Shown here one piece after another: positions 18,494 through 26,786 of a DNA stretch of 62,105 nt (position 1 is its first letter; each line of letters starts with the position of its first letter). The stretch lies in assembly GCA_963721725.1 (NCBI GenBank), contig CAVRLX010000029.1, forward strand, positions 1-62,105. The letters are read 5' to 3'. Source of the DNA: RI-153 sp963721725 (GTDB lineage Bacteria > Chloroflexota > Anaerolineae > Caldilineales > Caldilineaceae). The notes below the pieces were generated by a model. The model saw only the letters and a list, made by a program, of their open reading frames with translations, did not search any database and was not told where the DNA came from. The translations under genes were made by a program, and so were the position numbers.

Positions 18494-19657
18494 TCAGGGC
18501 GATTGCAGCCGTACACGCGTGCCGCCTTGGGCGTTCTCCAATGTGACCAATCCAAAGGCAAGATCGTCTTTGGTCGCTTCGTATAGACCAAAGGCCCCCT
18601 CTAATTTCCACCCCAGTTGGCTCAAAATTTTTGTATAAAAACTAACCACTTCATCTTGGCTAAGGTCGGTGATGATCTCAGTCTGCCCAAACGGGTTGAC
18701 ACGAACCATGGCGCCTGCGGGCAGTGGAAAGGAACCTTCGGTGAATCCTGGTGGTGTAAAAGCCTGTGGATCAGGCGCTTCCGCCGGGATCTCGATGACC
18801 ACGTCTGCGCCGATATCGTAGAGTTCAAAATCCCAGGCCACTTGTTGGTCGGCGCGCAGCGGGTTGCCTTCGGCGTCGAAATCAAGCGCGTCGTTGACCG
18901 TGGCTGAAATCACATATTTGACAATGTACTTCTCTGCCGTCGCCACCCATATATCGATCTGCACATTTTCGATGGTCTGCCCTTCGGCCATGTTAATCTT
19001 GGCGATCTGCACAAAAAACGCCGGGTCGGTAATCTGATAATGTGTAGTCTCGATGCCCGCTAGGGTTTCGCTGCCGATTTCCGTGGCCTCGCCAGGAGGA
19101 TTGGTCAGGGCCGTCAGGGGCTGATTGAAGGGGTTGTCGCCCAGGCTGATCCCAGCATCGCGGCGACCGGCTGTGCGCCATTCGCCATCAAAATAGGCCG
19201 CGACTACATCATCAACCTGATAGATCGCTACCGTCTCCGTAACGGTAGATCCTGCCTGAAGAGCATCTAACACAAAAAATTGGTTAAATTTAAATTCGCC
19301 ATCAATGGCGACATAAGCACCCTCCAGTTGTAACGACTCCCGCTCGGTGCCATCTCCATTGAGCAACGTAGTGAGCACAAGCGCGCCGCGAGTGCGATAG
19401 CTTGTGAGGATGTTGCTGGGAATATCAAAGATCGGCCCCTCCAGATTCGTCTCCACGGCTACGCTCTCTGTCGGTGAAACGGCGGGAATTGGCGTCTCGG
19501 TGGGGAGCGGGGCCGAGGTTGGGATGGGGGTATGGGTGGCAACCGCAACGGTTGAGGTGGCTGTTGGCTCTGGCTCCTCGTCGCGCCCGCATCCTGCCAG
19601 CGTCAACCCAAGCAAAAGAACGACAAGCAGGGTGTGTGACACGAACCCACATTTCAT
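18494..19657 (-). CDS. Lipoprotein, LppX/LolA-like fold suspected
   Basis: A 387-residue exported lipoprotein. Signal residues 1-22 end LTLAGC (C23), followed by a long Thr/Pro linker (about 30-65) typical of Chloroflexota surface proteins. The mature domain repeats short beta-strand patterns: YVAIDGEFKFNQFFV, VAAYFDGEWRTAG, ETLAGIETTHYQI and VQIDIWVATAEKYIVKYVI. This resembles the LppX/LprG/LolA-type half-barrels that carry lipids, but the assignment is a judgement from pattern. A second small domain at the C terminus (VVSFYTKILSQLGWKLEG) looks like a repeat seen in other secreted proteins. It is followed by the convergent RNase H gene. Confidence 0.7.
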   Translation of the reverse strand: MKCGFVSHTLLVVLLLGLTLAGCGRDEEPEPTATSTVAVATHTPIPTSAPLPTETPIPAVSPTESVAVETNLEGPIFDIPSNILTSYRTRGALVLTTLLNGDGTERESLQLEGAYVAIDGEFKFNQFFVLDALQAGSTVTETVAIYQVDDVVAAYFDGEWRTAGRRDAGISLGDNPFNQPLTALTNPPGEATEIGSETLAGIETTHYQITDPAFFVQIAKINMAEGQTIENVQIDIWVATAEKYIVKYVISATVNDALDFDAEGNPLRADQQVAWDFELYDIGADVVIEIPAEAPDPQAFTPPGFTEGSFPLPAGAMVRVNPFGQTEIITDLSQDEVVSFYTKILSQLGWKLEGAFGLYEATKDDLAFGLVTLENAQGGTRVRLQSP

Positions 19658-19795
19658 GGAGAGATCCTTTCTGGTGGCAGAAGATTAGGTATCGGCATCA
19701 CACGAGCTACATCATAGACCTGGGCAAGTGCCCCCGTCATTATACGGAGTGGCCTATGAAAGTCAATCGTCCCGTGAACGGCTGCCCGGCTTGCG

Positions 19796-21911
19796 TCACG
19801 GGGTCTCGTGTAGGCGTAGCGCTTGGATGTGGGCTTCGCCGCGGCTATGGAACTCTATGCCCGCTTGCATGGTGGTGGCTGTCAGCGGTAGTTTCAGGAT
19901 AGCGCCCTTGGGGGCAGGCGGGAGTGTCATGATTTTTTCTGGCGATGTTCCTCGCTGGTCAATCGAGATCGCCTTATCGCTGCGGTATTCGATCTCTAGT
20001 GTAGCCTGCGACGCGGGATGGACAAACTCTAGCCCTGCGCCGGTGGGTCCGATGGCACGAGAGCGTTGGCCGGCTTTCTCTGTTTGCAGTGATCCCCAGC
20101 CTGTTTGTCCCAAGCGCACATAAGGCAGCTTAGGATTCTCCCCAGTCACAGCATAGACGGTGACACGGTCATCTTCATAAAAAGGTAATTGCCCCGCCAT
20201 AATTGCATCTACCAGTGTACTCGTATAGCTGCGTTCCAGTCCATCGGGCATTTTATAGCGATCCACCACCAGCCAAGCGATGCCCAGATCATGCAGCACT
20301 GTTTGGCCGATGTCGGTCACATTCACGGCCAGGATATCATCGCCCAGGTGGCGAAAGTGCTGCAAAATGGGCACGCGTTCGGTCAGTGTGCGCGGATCAT
20401 CCCGGCTGATGTAGGCTACGGTCAGCGGTTTTTGGTGAAGAGTCTGATAGAGCAGATAGCCCGGTCGATCATAGTTCATGGGTACGTTCAAAACAGATCC
20501 CGGTTGCGGCTGGTCGGCCAACGTGGCATAGACCGGCGGTGTATCTGGCGGCGACAGGGGATAGGGGGCAACCCAATATTCGCCCAATAGCAGCACCGTG
20601 GGTATTAGGAATATTGCCACCTGCACCGCTGGTTTGCGTGCCTCGTTGCAAGAGAGACGAAAGCCCAATCGCCGCCAATACCGCAACGGAAAGCTGGACC
20701 ATCAACGCAAAGCGGCTGACGCTGCGGCTGATGCGCATAAAGGGAATCACGCGGTTGAGAATTTCGTAGGGGGTCCATCCTGGTGGGGGGAGCGATGCCG
20801 GAATATCTGCCCGCTCAATCCAAAAGAGGTGTAGTGCTGGCCCCAACGATACCGCCATAAAAAAGAGAGCCGCCACTAGCCAAAAAAGGCTGCGTTTACG
20901 CTGCCTGATCAAGGCCAGTCCGGCGAGCAGGAGCGGCACGTAGCCAATGGCAAGGGTGCGTTCGCTGACTGGGGCAATTTGGTTGCCAGCCCAGATAAAA
21001 CTCTCTGGGCGAAAGAGGGTATGCAAGCGATTAGGGATCAGAAAATCGGCCACAGTGGCGCTAAGGATGTAGAGATCAGTGCGTGGGCGCTGCATAAAAT
21101 CAAAGGCCAGCGCCTCGCGGATCATCGGCCAGAGCAGGGGGCTGAGCAGCGCCACAAAGACGCTCCCGGCCAGGGCTGCGGGCAGCAACACGGCGCGCCA
21201 TATGCGCAGATTCCAGAGCATATAGAGCGTTGTGAATAAGAAAAGATAGAGTACGAAGTACCAATCACACAGCCCTACCCCGGCTAAAAAAAGCCCGGCC
21301 AGCAGCCCATCGCGCGCCCAGGGTTTGCCAGCTTGGGCGCGCGCCGTACTGCGCAGCAAATAGAGAATGTAAAAGGGTATCCATTGCAGGCTCATTACCT
21401 GCATGTGGCCGAGAAGATGGGCCATATGAAAGGGCGAGAAGGTGAAAATTGCGCCGGCAAGAAAGGCCGCAGCGAATTGCGAATTGCGAGTTGCGAGTTG
21501 TGAGTTGCGAACGCCCATCACCCATAGCGAGAGCAAAAAGAGGCCGTAGCCGCCGAGAGTCCAACTGAGCCAGACCACGCTGTTATAGGCCAGGATTAGA
21601 CCACCGCTCAGTTGGACGGGTAGGGTGACAATGCCGTTGAAGGGGTTTAAGGTGTGGAAATAGAGACTTACGCCGGTGGGGGCATAGAGTAGATCGGTGA
21701 CTAGCGGCGAGATAAGACGGTCCACCATCGCCACTTTCATCCACCACAGGTTCCAATAATTCTGCCAGCCGTCAAAGCTGTCACCAGGGATGGTCGTCGT
21801 GAGATTGGCGACCAGCGGCCATGTCATCAGCGCGGTGAGCAGCGCATAGGCCCCCAGCACCAGTGGGTGAATCAACCGGGTGCGGGGACGTTTGGCATGG
21901 TCCGAAAGCAT
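19796..21911 (-). CDS. Polytopic membrane protein, GT-C glycosyltransferase-like, one frameshift
   Basis: About 700 residues when joined. There are about 10-12 membrane helices in the first 470, then a soluble C-terminal domain of about 230 residues. The first loop holds IPGDSFDGWQNYWNLWW, which matches the acidic residue after helix 1 in GT-C mannosyl/arabinosyltransferase-like proteins that use polyprenyl-phosphate sugars. Near 20640-20655 the frame changes between SSLLQRG and RKPAVQVAIFLIPTVLLLGEYW, so the two open frames are one gene. A repeat (21472-21513) adds an Asn-Ser-Gln-rich insert near residue 140. Acceptor and donor are unknown. It starts ten bases past the folD stop on the same strand and may belong to that operon. 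Confidence 0.7.
21472..21513. repeat. GAATTGC/GAGTTGC tandem repeat inside membrane protein gene
   Basis: Five near-copies of the 7-mer GA(A/G)TTGC stand in tandem, and the coding frame on the minus strand continues through them as an Asn-Ser-Gln-Leu-Ala-type stretch. It lies in a loop between membrane helices. Confidence 0.8.
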
Positions 21912-21920
21912 CGGTATTGC

Positions 21921-22778
21921 CTAGCCCCGAACCTGTTGACGGTAGGCGTCCACTAAATTTTGCATCAACATTACATTGGTCATGGGGCCTGTGCCGCCTG
22001 GAACCGGTGTGAGCATCCCCGCCACCGCTGCCACGCTGGCCTGATCGCAATCGCCCTTCAACCCATCGTCGGTGTAGGTTGTGCCAAAATCCACCACCAC
22101 CGCCCCTGGCTTGATCCAATCCCCCCTGACCATTTCAGGGCGTCCCACAGCCAGACACAGAATATCGGCTTCACGGGCTATGGCGGGCAAATCCTGGGTG
22201 CGGCTGTGGGCTATGGTGACAGTGCAGTGATTGTGCAAGAGCAGCAGCGCCATCGGTTTGCCCACAATGTCACTGCGCCCAATCACCACTGCCCGTTTGC
22301 CGCGAAAATCAATGCCCGCCTCTTGCAACAGTCGCATCCCACCCGTGGGCGTGGCCGGCACAAAATAGGGCGGGCGTTGCGCCGAGAGTCGGCCAGCGTT
22401 CTCTGAGTGGACTCCGTCTACATCCTTACCCAGGTGTAAGCGGTCAATTAGCGCCGTCGCCTCAATCTGGGCGGGCAGTGGCTCCAAAATCATGATACCG
22501 TGGATCTGCCGATCTTGGTTCAAGCCTTCCACAGCATCGAGCACGGTTTGTTGGCTGCTCTCGCCGGGCAGCAAAAGGGGGGCAAAGTGCGCGCCCACAC
22601 CCGCACAGGTGCGCTCAAGGGAACGTGCATAGCCCGCGGCGGCGGCGTCATCGCCCACCTGCACCACGGCCAACGTGGGCGTGATGCCGTGCGTAGCGGT
22701 GAGCGCTGCTATCTCCGCCTTGAGCATCGCCCGTAACGATTGCGCCAGCGCTTTGCCGTCCAAAAGCTGGGCGCTCAT
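21921..22778 (-). CDS. folD: Bifunctional methylene-THF dehydrogenase / methenyl-THF cyclohydrolase
   Basis: Interconverts 5,10-methylene-, methenyl- and 10-formyl-tetrahydrofolate in the cytoplasm. The ATG at 22776-22778 overlaps the stop of fchA (ATGA), and the protein begins MSAQLLDGKALAQSLR. The catalytic Lys and its neighbours appear altered: the usual YxxxK motif reads AGYARSLERTCAGVG, with Arg where many FolD proteins have Lys. The Rossmann domain has GKRAVVIGRSDIVGKPMALLLL, and later KPGAVVVDFG and PVPGGTGPMTNVMLMQN. Length of 285 residues is normal. Coupling to fchA implies channelling of folate one-carbon units. The Lys-to-Arg change could reduce cyclohydrolase activity, with fchA supplying it (inference). 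Confidence 0.93.
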   Translation of the reverse strand: MSAQLLDGKALAQSLRAMLKAEIAALTATHGITPTLAVVQVGDDAAAAGYARSLERTCAGVGAHFAPLLLPGESSQQTVLDAVEGLNQDRQIHGIMILEPLPAQIEATALIDRLHLGKDVDGVHSENAGRLSAQRPPYFVPATPTGGMRLLQEAGIDFRGKRAVVIGRSDIVGKPMALLLLHNHCTVTIAHSRTQDLPAIAREADILCLAVGRPEMVRGDWIKPGAVVVDFGTTYTDDGLKGDCDQASVAAVAGMLTPVPGGTGPMTNVMLMQNLVDAYRQQVRG

Positions 22779-23416
22779 ACCGTCACCCCCAGCGTAGCTG
22801 AGCAAGCCGCACGCGCCACCTGATAGGCGCTTTGGGCATGGGCGGTGAGGGCCTCTGACTTTTCATGCCAAGTGGCAACATAGGCTTCATCTTGAATGTA
22901 CTTCAAATTGATAGTTACGTTGACAATCCCGCTATTCAGACCTGCATAGGCCAAATGCGCTGCCGTGGCAGCGTCGCTGACCACGTTGGTGTTGCCCTGG
23001 CGTGCCACGGGTTCGATGAGGCGCAGCACGGCTAGACAATGTTCGGCAATCGCAAAGGGAACTTCGGTTGCGCCTTTGAGTGCTGACTGCATGGCCTGGG
23101 TACGGGCGGCTTTTTCCGCTTCCGTGGTGCGTGGCATGGGGTAGCAGGCTGCGACTGCGGAGAAGGCCTCGGCATCTTTGTCAATAAAGCCAAGCAAAGT
23201 ATGGCGTAGCCCTTCACTCTGGGCCAGATAGCCCTGCATCTCCGCTTCAATCTCGGCATATTTTTTGCGCCCGACTGTAAAGTTGAGAACCATGCTGATC
23301 AGCGCGGCCGCTTGGCTGCCTGTCAGCGCAGCCGCACCGCCCCCACCGGGGGTGGAACTGTCAGAGGCCAGGGCGTCAAGAAAGGTCTGGATGGATAGAT
23401 CGGCGGCGTTTGCCAC
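22775..23416 (-). CDS. fchA: Formimidoyl-THF cyclodeaminase / cyclohydrolase family protein
   Basis: A 213-residue all-helical FTCD_C family enzyme. Relatives deaminate 5-formimino-THF or hydrolyse methenyl-THF. The GTG at 23414-23416 has AGGAAGGGA upstream and gives a start VANAADLSIQTFLDAL. Family landmarks are SSTPGGGGAAALTGSQAAALISMV (about 20-43) and NTNVVSDAATAAHLAYAGL (about 140-158). Stop and start overlap with folD (ATGA) shows translational coupling. A TATAAT hexamer lies 62 bases upstream on this strand at 23478-23483. A histidine-degradation role is not supported, as no hut genes are near. A C1-folate role is more likely. Confidence 0.88.
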   Translation of the reverse strand: MANAADLSIQTFLDALASDSSTPGGGGAAALTGSQAAALISMVLNFTVGRKKYAEIEAEMQGYLAQSEGLRHTLLGFIDKDAEAFSAVAACYPMPRTTEAEKAARTQAMQSALKGATEVPFAIAEHCLAVLRLIEPVARQGNTNVVSDAATAAHLAYAGLNSGIVNVTINLKYIQDEAYVATWHEKSEALTAHAQSAYQVARAACSATLGVTV

Positions 23417-23477
23417 GGGGAAATCCCTTCCTGTGAAAATCGAGAAAACTTGAGCAACGTTAATCCAAAGAACGGTA

Positions 23478-23483
23478 ATTATA
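23478..23483 (-). promoter_or_regulatory. Probable -10 element for fchA-folD
   Basis: A perfect TATAAT on the minus strand, 62 bases before the fchA start. The -35 (CTATTC at 23501-23506 with 17-base spacing) is poor, so the call rests on the -10. Confidence 0.45.
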
Positions 23484-23697
23484 CCATTCTGTGGTGAAAA
23501 GAATAGATTGTAAGGCAACGTGCCAGGAAAAACCATGCCTAGAAATAGGTAGCCTCTACACTTTCGCATTTATATAGGTGTGGTACAATATCCGAAATTT
23601 GCTTCCCAGTTTACCCATTGTAAGTCAGTTTTTTGTAAAGAGGCTGCCCTGATTTTAAGGACTTCACCTGTCAAGAAACTGTCATTAGGACGAAGAG

Positions 23698-23785
23698 ATG
23701 AGTTCAGATAACGAGAATTTAGATGAGTTCTTCCCGCCCGAAGCTGATGGCGATGAAGTGATCTACGACGCCAGCGAATATAGCA
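23698..23785 (+). other. Probable out-of-frame N-terminus of Lon
   Basis: ATG at 23698 has an AGGACGAAGAG ribosome site and opens an acidic leader (MSSDNENLDEFF...). This continues as an open frame past the ATG at 23786 and stops at 23842-23844, one frame away from Lon. The ATG at 23786 has no ribosome site. A single-base error near 23785-23800 would fuse the acidic leader to the Lon body. Confidence 0.6.
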
Positions 23786-26311
23786 ATGGCAGTCGTGGTG
23801 AAAACGAAACGACCGAGGAAGAACCTTCTTCTGATCGGCGATGATTTACCCGTATTGCCTCTGCGTGGCGTTGTCGTCTACCCCATGATGTGGCTGCCGC
23901 TCACGATTGGTCAGCAGCGTAGTATTAGTTTGGTAGAGGATGCGCTGCCGGAAAGCCGCATTATTGCGCTGGTCACTAGCCGTGATGAAACCCTCGAGGA
24001 GCCAGGCCCTAACGATATTTACGAAATTGGCACGGCTGCCCAGGTCCATCGTGTGCTGAAAGCCCCTGACGGCACAATTCGGCTGGCCGTGCAAGGGCTG
24101 GAGCGCATTCGCATCAAAGAGTATATTCAGGAAAAGCCCTATCTGCGCGCCCGTGTGGAGGTTTTGCCGGAGACGATTGAAGAGAGTCTGGAGGTCGAGG
24201 CCCTCACTCGCGCTGTGCAAGATCTCTTCCGGCGTCTGGTTGAACTCGATGGTCAGATGCCAGATGAATTGGCTGTGATGGCGGCGAATGTGGAAAATGC
24301 CCGCCAACTTGCGTACCTCGTCGCCAGTAGTATGCGGCTGGAATTACAAGATGCCCAGCACATTTTGGAGATTGACAGCGTCCAAGAGAAACTGCTGCGC
24401 CTGACCCAGTTGCTTAACAAAGAAGTAGATGTATTGGAATTGGGCCACAAGATTCAATCCCAGGCCCAGGGCGAGATGGAGCGGATGCAACGGGATTTCT
24501 TCCTGCGCGAACAGCTTAAGGCGATTCAACGGGAATTGGGCGAAGAGGACGAGCAGGCCGCCGATATTCGCGAGCTGGAGGAGCGCATCGACGCTGCCGG
24601 TATGTCGGAAGAGGCTGAAAAAGAGGCGCGCCGCGAACTTAACCGGATGCGTCGGATGCCCATCCAAGCCGCAGAATATAGCGTGATCAAAACCTATCTC
24701 GATCTCATGGTGAGCTTGCCCTGGCAGCAAACCACGGAAGATAATCTGGACATCAACCATGCCCGCCGGGTCTTGGACGAAGATCACTACGGTTTGGAAG
24801 AGATCAAAGACCGGATTCTCGAGTATTTGGCTGTGCGCAAACTACGCGCCGAGCGCAAAGATGAGCGCAACGAAGAAGAGGAAGATGTGCGCGACAAGAT
24901 CCGTCGCGAGCGCGAGGGCGTGGTGCTCTGTTTTGTGGGGCCGCCCGGAGTGGGCAAAACCAGCTTGGGCATCAGCATTGCGCGCGCCACCAACCGTAAA
25001 TTTGTGCGGCTGGCGCTGGGCGGTGTGCGCGATGAGGCCGAGATTCGGGGTTTTCGGCGTACCTACATTGGCGCTATGCCAGGGCGTATCATCCAAAGTT
25101 TGCGCCGTATAGAGAGTAAAAACCCTGTTTTTATGTTAGATGAAGTAGACAAACTGGGCCGTGATTTCCGCGGTGATCCTACCAGCGCCCTGTTGGAAGT
25201 GCTGGACCCGGAACAGAACCGTGAGTTCCGTGATCACTATTTGGATGTGCCCTTTGATCTAAGCCAAGTGATGTTTATCACCACAGCCAACGTGCTGGAT
25301 ACGATTCCTGGGCCGATGCGCGACCGCATGGAAATCATCCAACTGAGCAGCTATACCGAGGATGAGAAGGTACGAATTGCCCAAGGCTATTTGGTGCCGC
25401 GCCAAATCAAGGAGAATGGCCTGCGGTCGGGCGAAGTTATCTTTGACGAAGAGTCTCTGCGCGAGATTGTCCAGGGCTACACCCGCGAGGCGGGGGTGCG
25501 AAATTTGGAGCGGCAAATCGGCAAAGTTTGCCGCAAGGTGGCTGCCAAAATCGCCGCCGATGAGATTTTGGGAACCATCAAGGTTGACGAACACAAGTTA
25601 GGCCAATATTTGGGCAAGCGTAAGTTTCAGGCCGAGGAGATCGCCGACCGTTTACAGATTCCTGGCGTGGCTGTAGGGCTATCATGGACCATGACCGGCG
25701 GGGATATTCTTTTCTTTGAAGCAACGCGCATGCCCGGCAAAAAGGGATTTTTGTTAACCGGTCAGTTGGGCGATGTGATGAAAGAGAGTGCTCAGGCGGC
25801 GTTGAGCTATATACGCAGCCGGGCCAGCCAGTTACAGATCAACCCCAAATTCTTCGAGGAAGTGGACATTCATCTGCATATCCCGGCTGGCTCGCTGCCC
25901 AAAGATGGACCCAGCGCCGGCGTGACGATGGTGACTGCACTGGCGAGTCTGTTGACCCGCCGCTCGGTGAAATCTAATGTGGGCATGACTGGTGAAATTA
26001 CGCTGCGCGGCAAGGTGCTGCCGATTGGCGGGTTGAAAGAGAAAGTGTTGGCTGCTGCGCGCTCTGGTCTAGATACAGTGATCATGCCCAAGCGCAACGA
26101 GGCCGATTTGGATGATCTGCCAGAAAACGTGCGCCGCTCCATGACCTTTGTGTTGGTGGACACGGTGGATGAGGTGTTGGCGGCAGCATTAGACGAAGCA
26201 CCGTTGCCGCGTGAGGTTGAACCTACCCTCATTTTGCCAGCGGTGGCGGAGGAGGATTCTACCGAAACAACAACAATCCCCGTTGAGCCTGTGGCTTATG
26301 TGCCTTCTTAG
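23786..26311 (+). CDS. lon: ATP-dependent protease La (Lon)
   Basis: Cytoplasmic hexameric AAA+ protease that degrades damaged and regulatory proteins. The 841 residues hold all parts: the LON substrate-binding domain (LPVLPLRGVVVYPMMWLPLTIG from about residue 22), a coiled region, Walker A GPPGVGKT (385-392), Walker B FMLDEVDK (about 448-455), a sensor region, and the C-terminal protease domain with Ser710 in PKDGPSAG and Lys751 in GGLKEKV. A Thr/Glu tail follows. The start at 23786 lacks a ribosome site, and the true N-terminus probably begins at 23698 in another frame. Divergent from fchA with about 280 bases between. I see no CIRCE element. Confidence 0.97.
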   Translation: MAVVVKTKRPRKNLLLIGDDLPVLPLRGVVVYPMMWLPLTIGQQRSISLVEDALPESRIIALVTSRDETLEEPGPNDIYEIGTAAQVHRVLKAPDGTIRLAVQGLERIRIKEYIQEKPYLRARVEVLPETIEESLEVEALTRAVQDLFRRLVELDGQMPDELAVMAANVENARQLAYLVASSMRLELQDAQHILEIDSVQEKLLRLTQLLNKEVDVLELGHKIQSQAQGEMERMQRDFFLREQLKAIQRELGEEDEQAADIRELEERIDAAGMSEEAEKEARRELNRMRRMPIQAAEYSVIKTYLDLMVSLPWQQTTEDNLDINHARRVLDEDHYGLEEIKDRILEYLAVRKLRAERKDERNEEEEDVRDKIRREREGVVLCFVGPPGVGKTSLGISIARATNRKFVRLALGGVRDEAEIRGFRRTYIGAMPGRIIQSLRRIESKNPVFMLDEVDKLGRDFRGDPTSALLEVLDPEQNREFRDHYLDVPFDLSQVMFITTANVLDTIPGPMRDRMEIIQLSSYTEDEKVRIAQGYLVPRQIKENGLRSGEVIFDEESLREIVQGYTREAGVRNLERQIGKVCRKVAAKIAADEILGTIKVDEHKLGQYLGKRKFQAEEIADRLQIPGVAVGLSWTMTGGDILFFEATRMPGKKGFLLTGQLGDVMKESAQAALSYIRSRASQLQINPKFFEEVDIHLHIPAGSLPKDGPSAGVTMVTALASLLTRRSVKSNVGMTGEITLRGKVLPIGGLKEKVLAAARSGLDTVIMPKRNEADLDDLPENVRRSMTFVLVDTVDEVLAAALDEAPLPREVEPTLILPAVAEEDSTETTTIPVEPVAYVPS

Positions 26312-26786
26312 CCTGCGCATGTAACCTTGCAAACGAAATGGAAACAAAAAATTCACATAATATTGACATAATGGTATTGGAATTTGTGCGCGATGCTGTA
26401 TACTTTGGGGGAGCGTCACTGTTTACGCTCGTTATTGTTTATTGAATAGAAGCAATTTATGCTTCTATAAATGTCGGCTGGACGTGTAGAATCAGGTCAG
26501 GTCCAAGCCGTTTCGCCCGGATTTGTACGCCGTTATAGGGCATACAAGCGAAGATATTGGATTGATGTACTTTGGTAAGAGGTCATCGATCAACTCTCCG
26601 GGGTTTTGGTTGATTTTTGAGATTTTGGCAAAGTTGGGGTGTGATGCCTCGATACTTTGTTGCTCTTTTGCGTGACAATCGAGATGTTGATTTGCTCGAC
26701 AAAATCCAGAGATGACCTTTTTTCGGAAAACGGCTATGGCTACCTGATCGAAACCAGTCGCACATGGAAAGGAATGTGATGGTTTC
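26312..26786. promoter_or_regulatory. Intergenic with candidate promoter at 26377-26404
   Basis: A 475-base gap between lon and the PHP protein. TTGGAA (26377-26382), a 16-base spacer and TATACT (26399-26404) form a plausible sigma70 promoter reading towards the PHP gene, leaving a leader of about 375 bases. An open frame on the opposite strand has no supporting features. No stem-loop terminator for lon was recognised. Confidence 0.45.
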
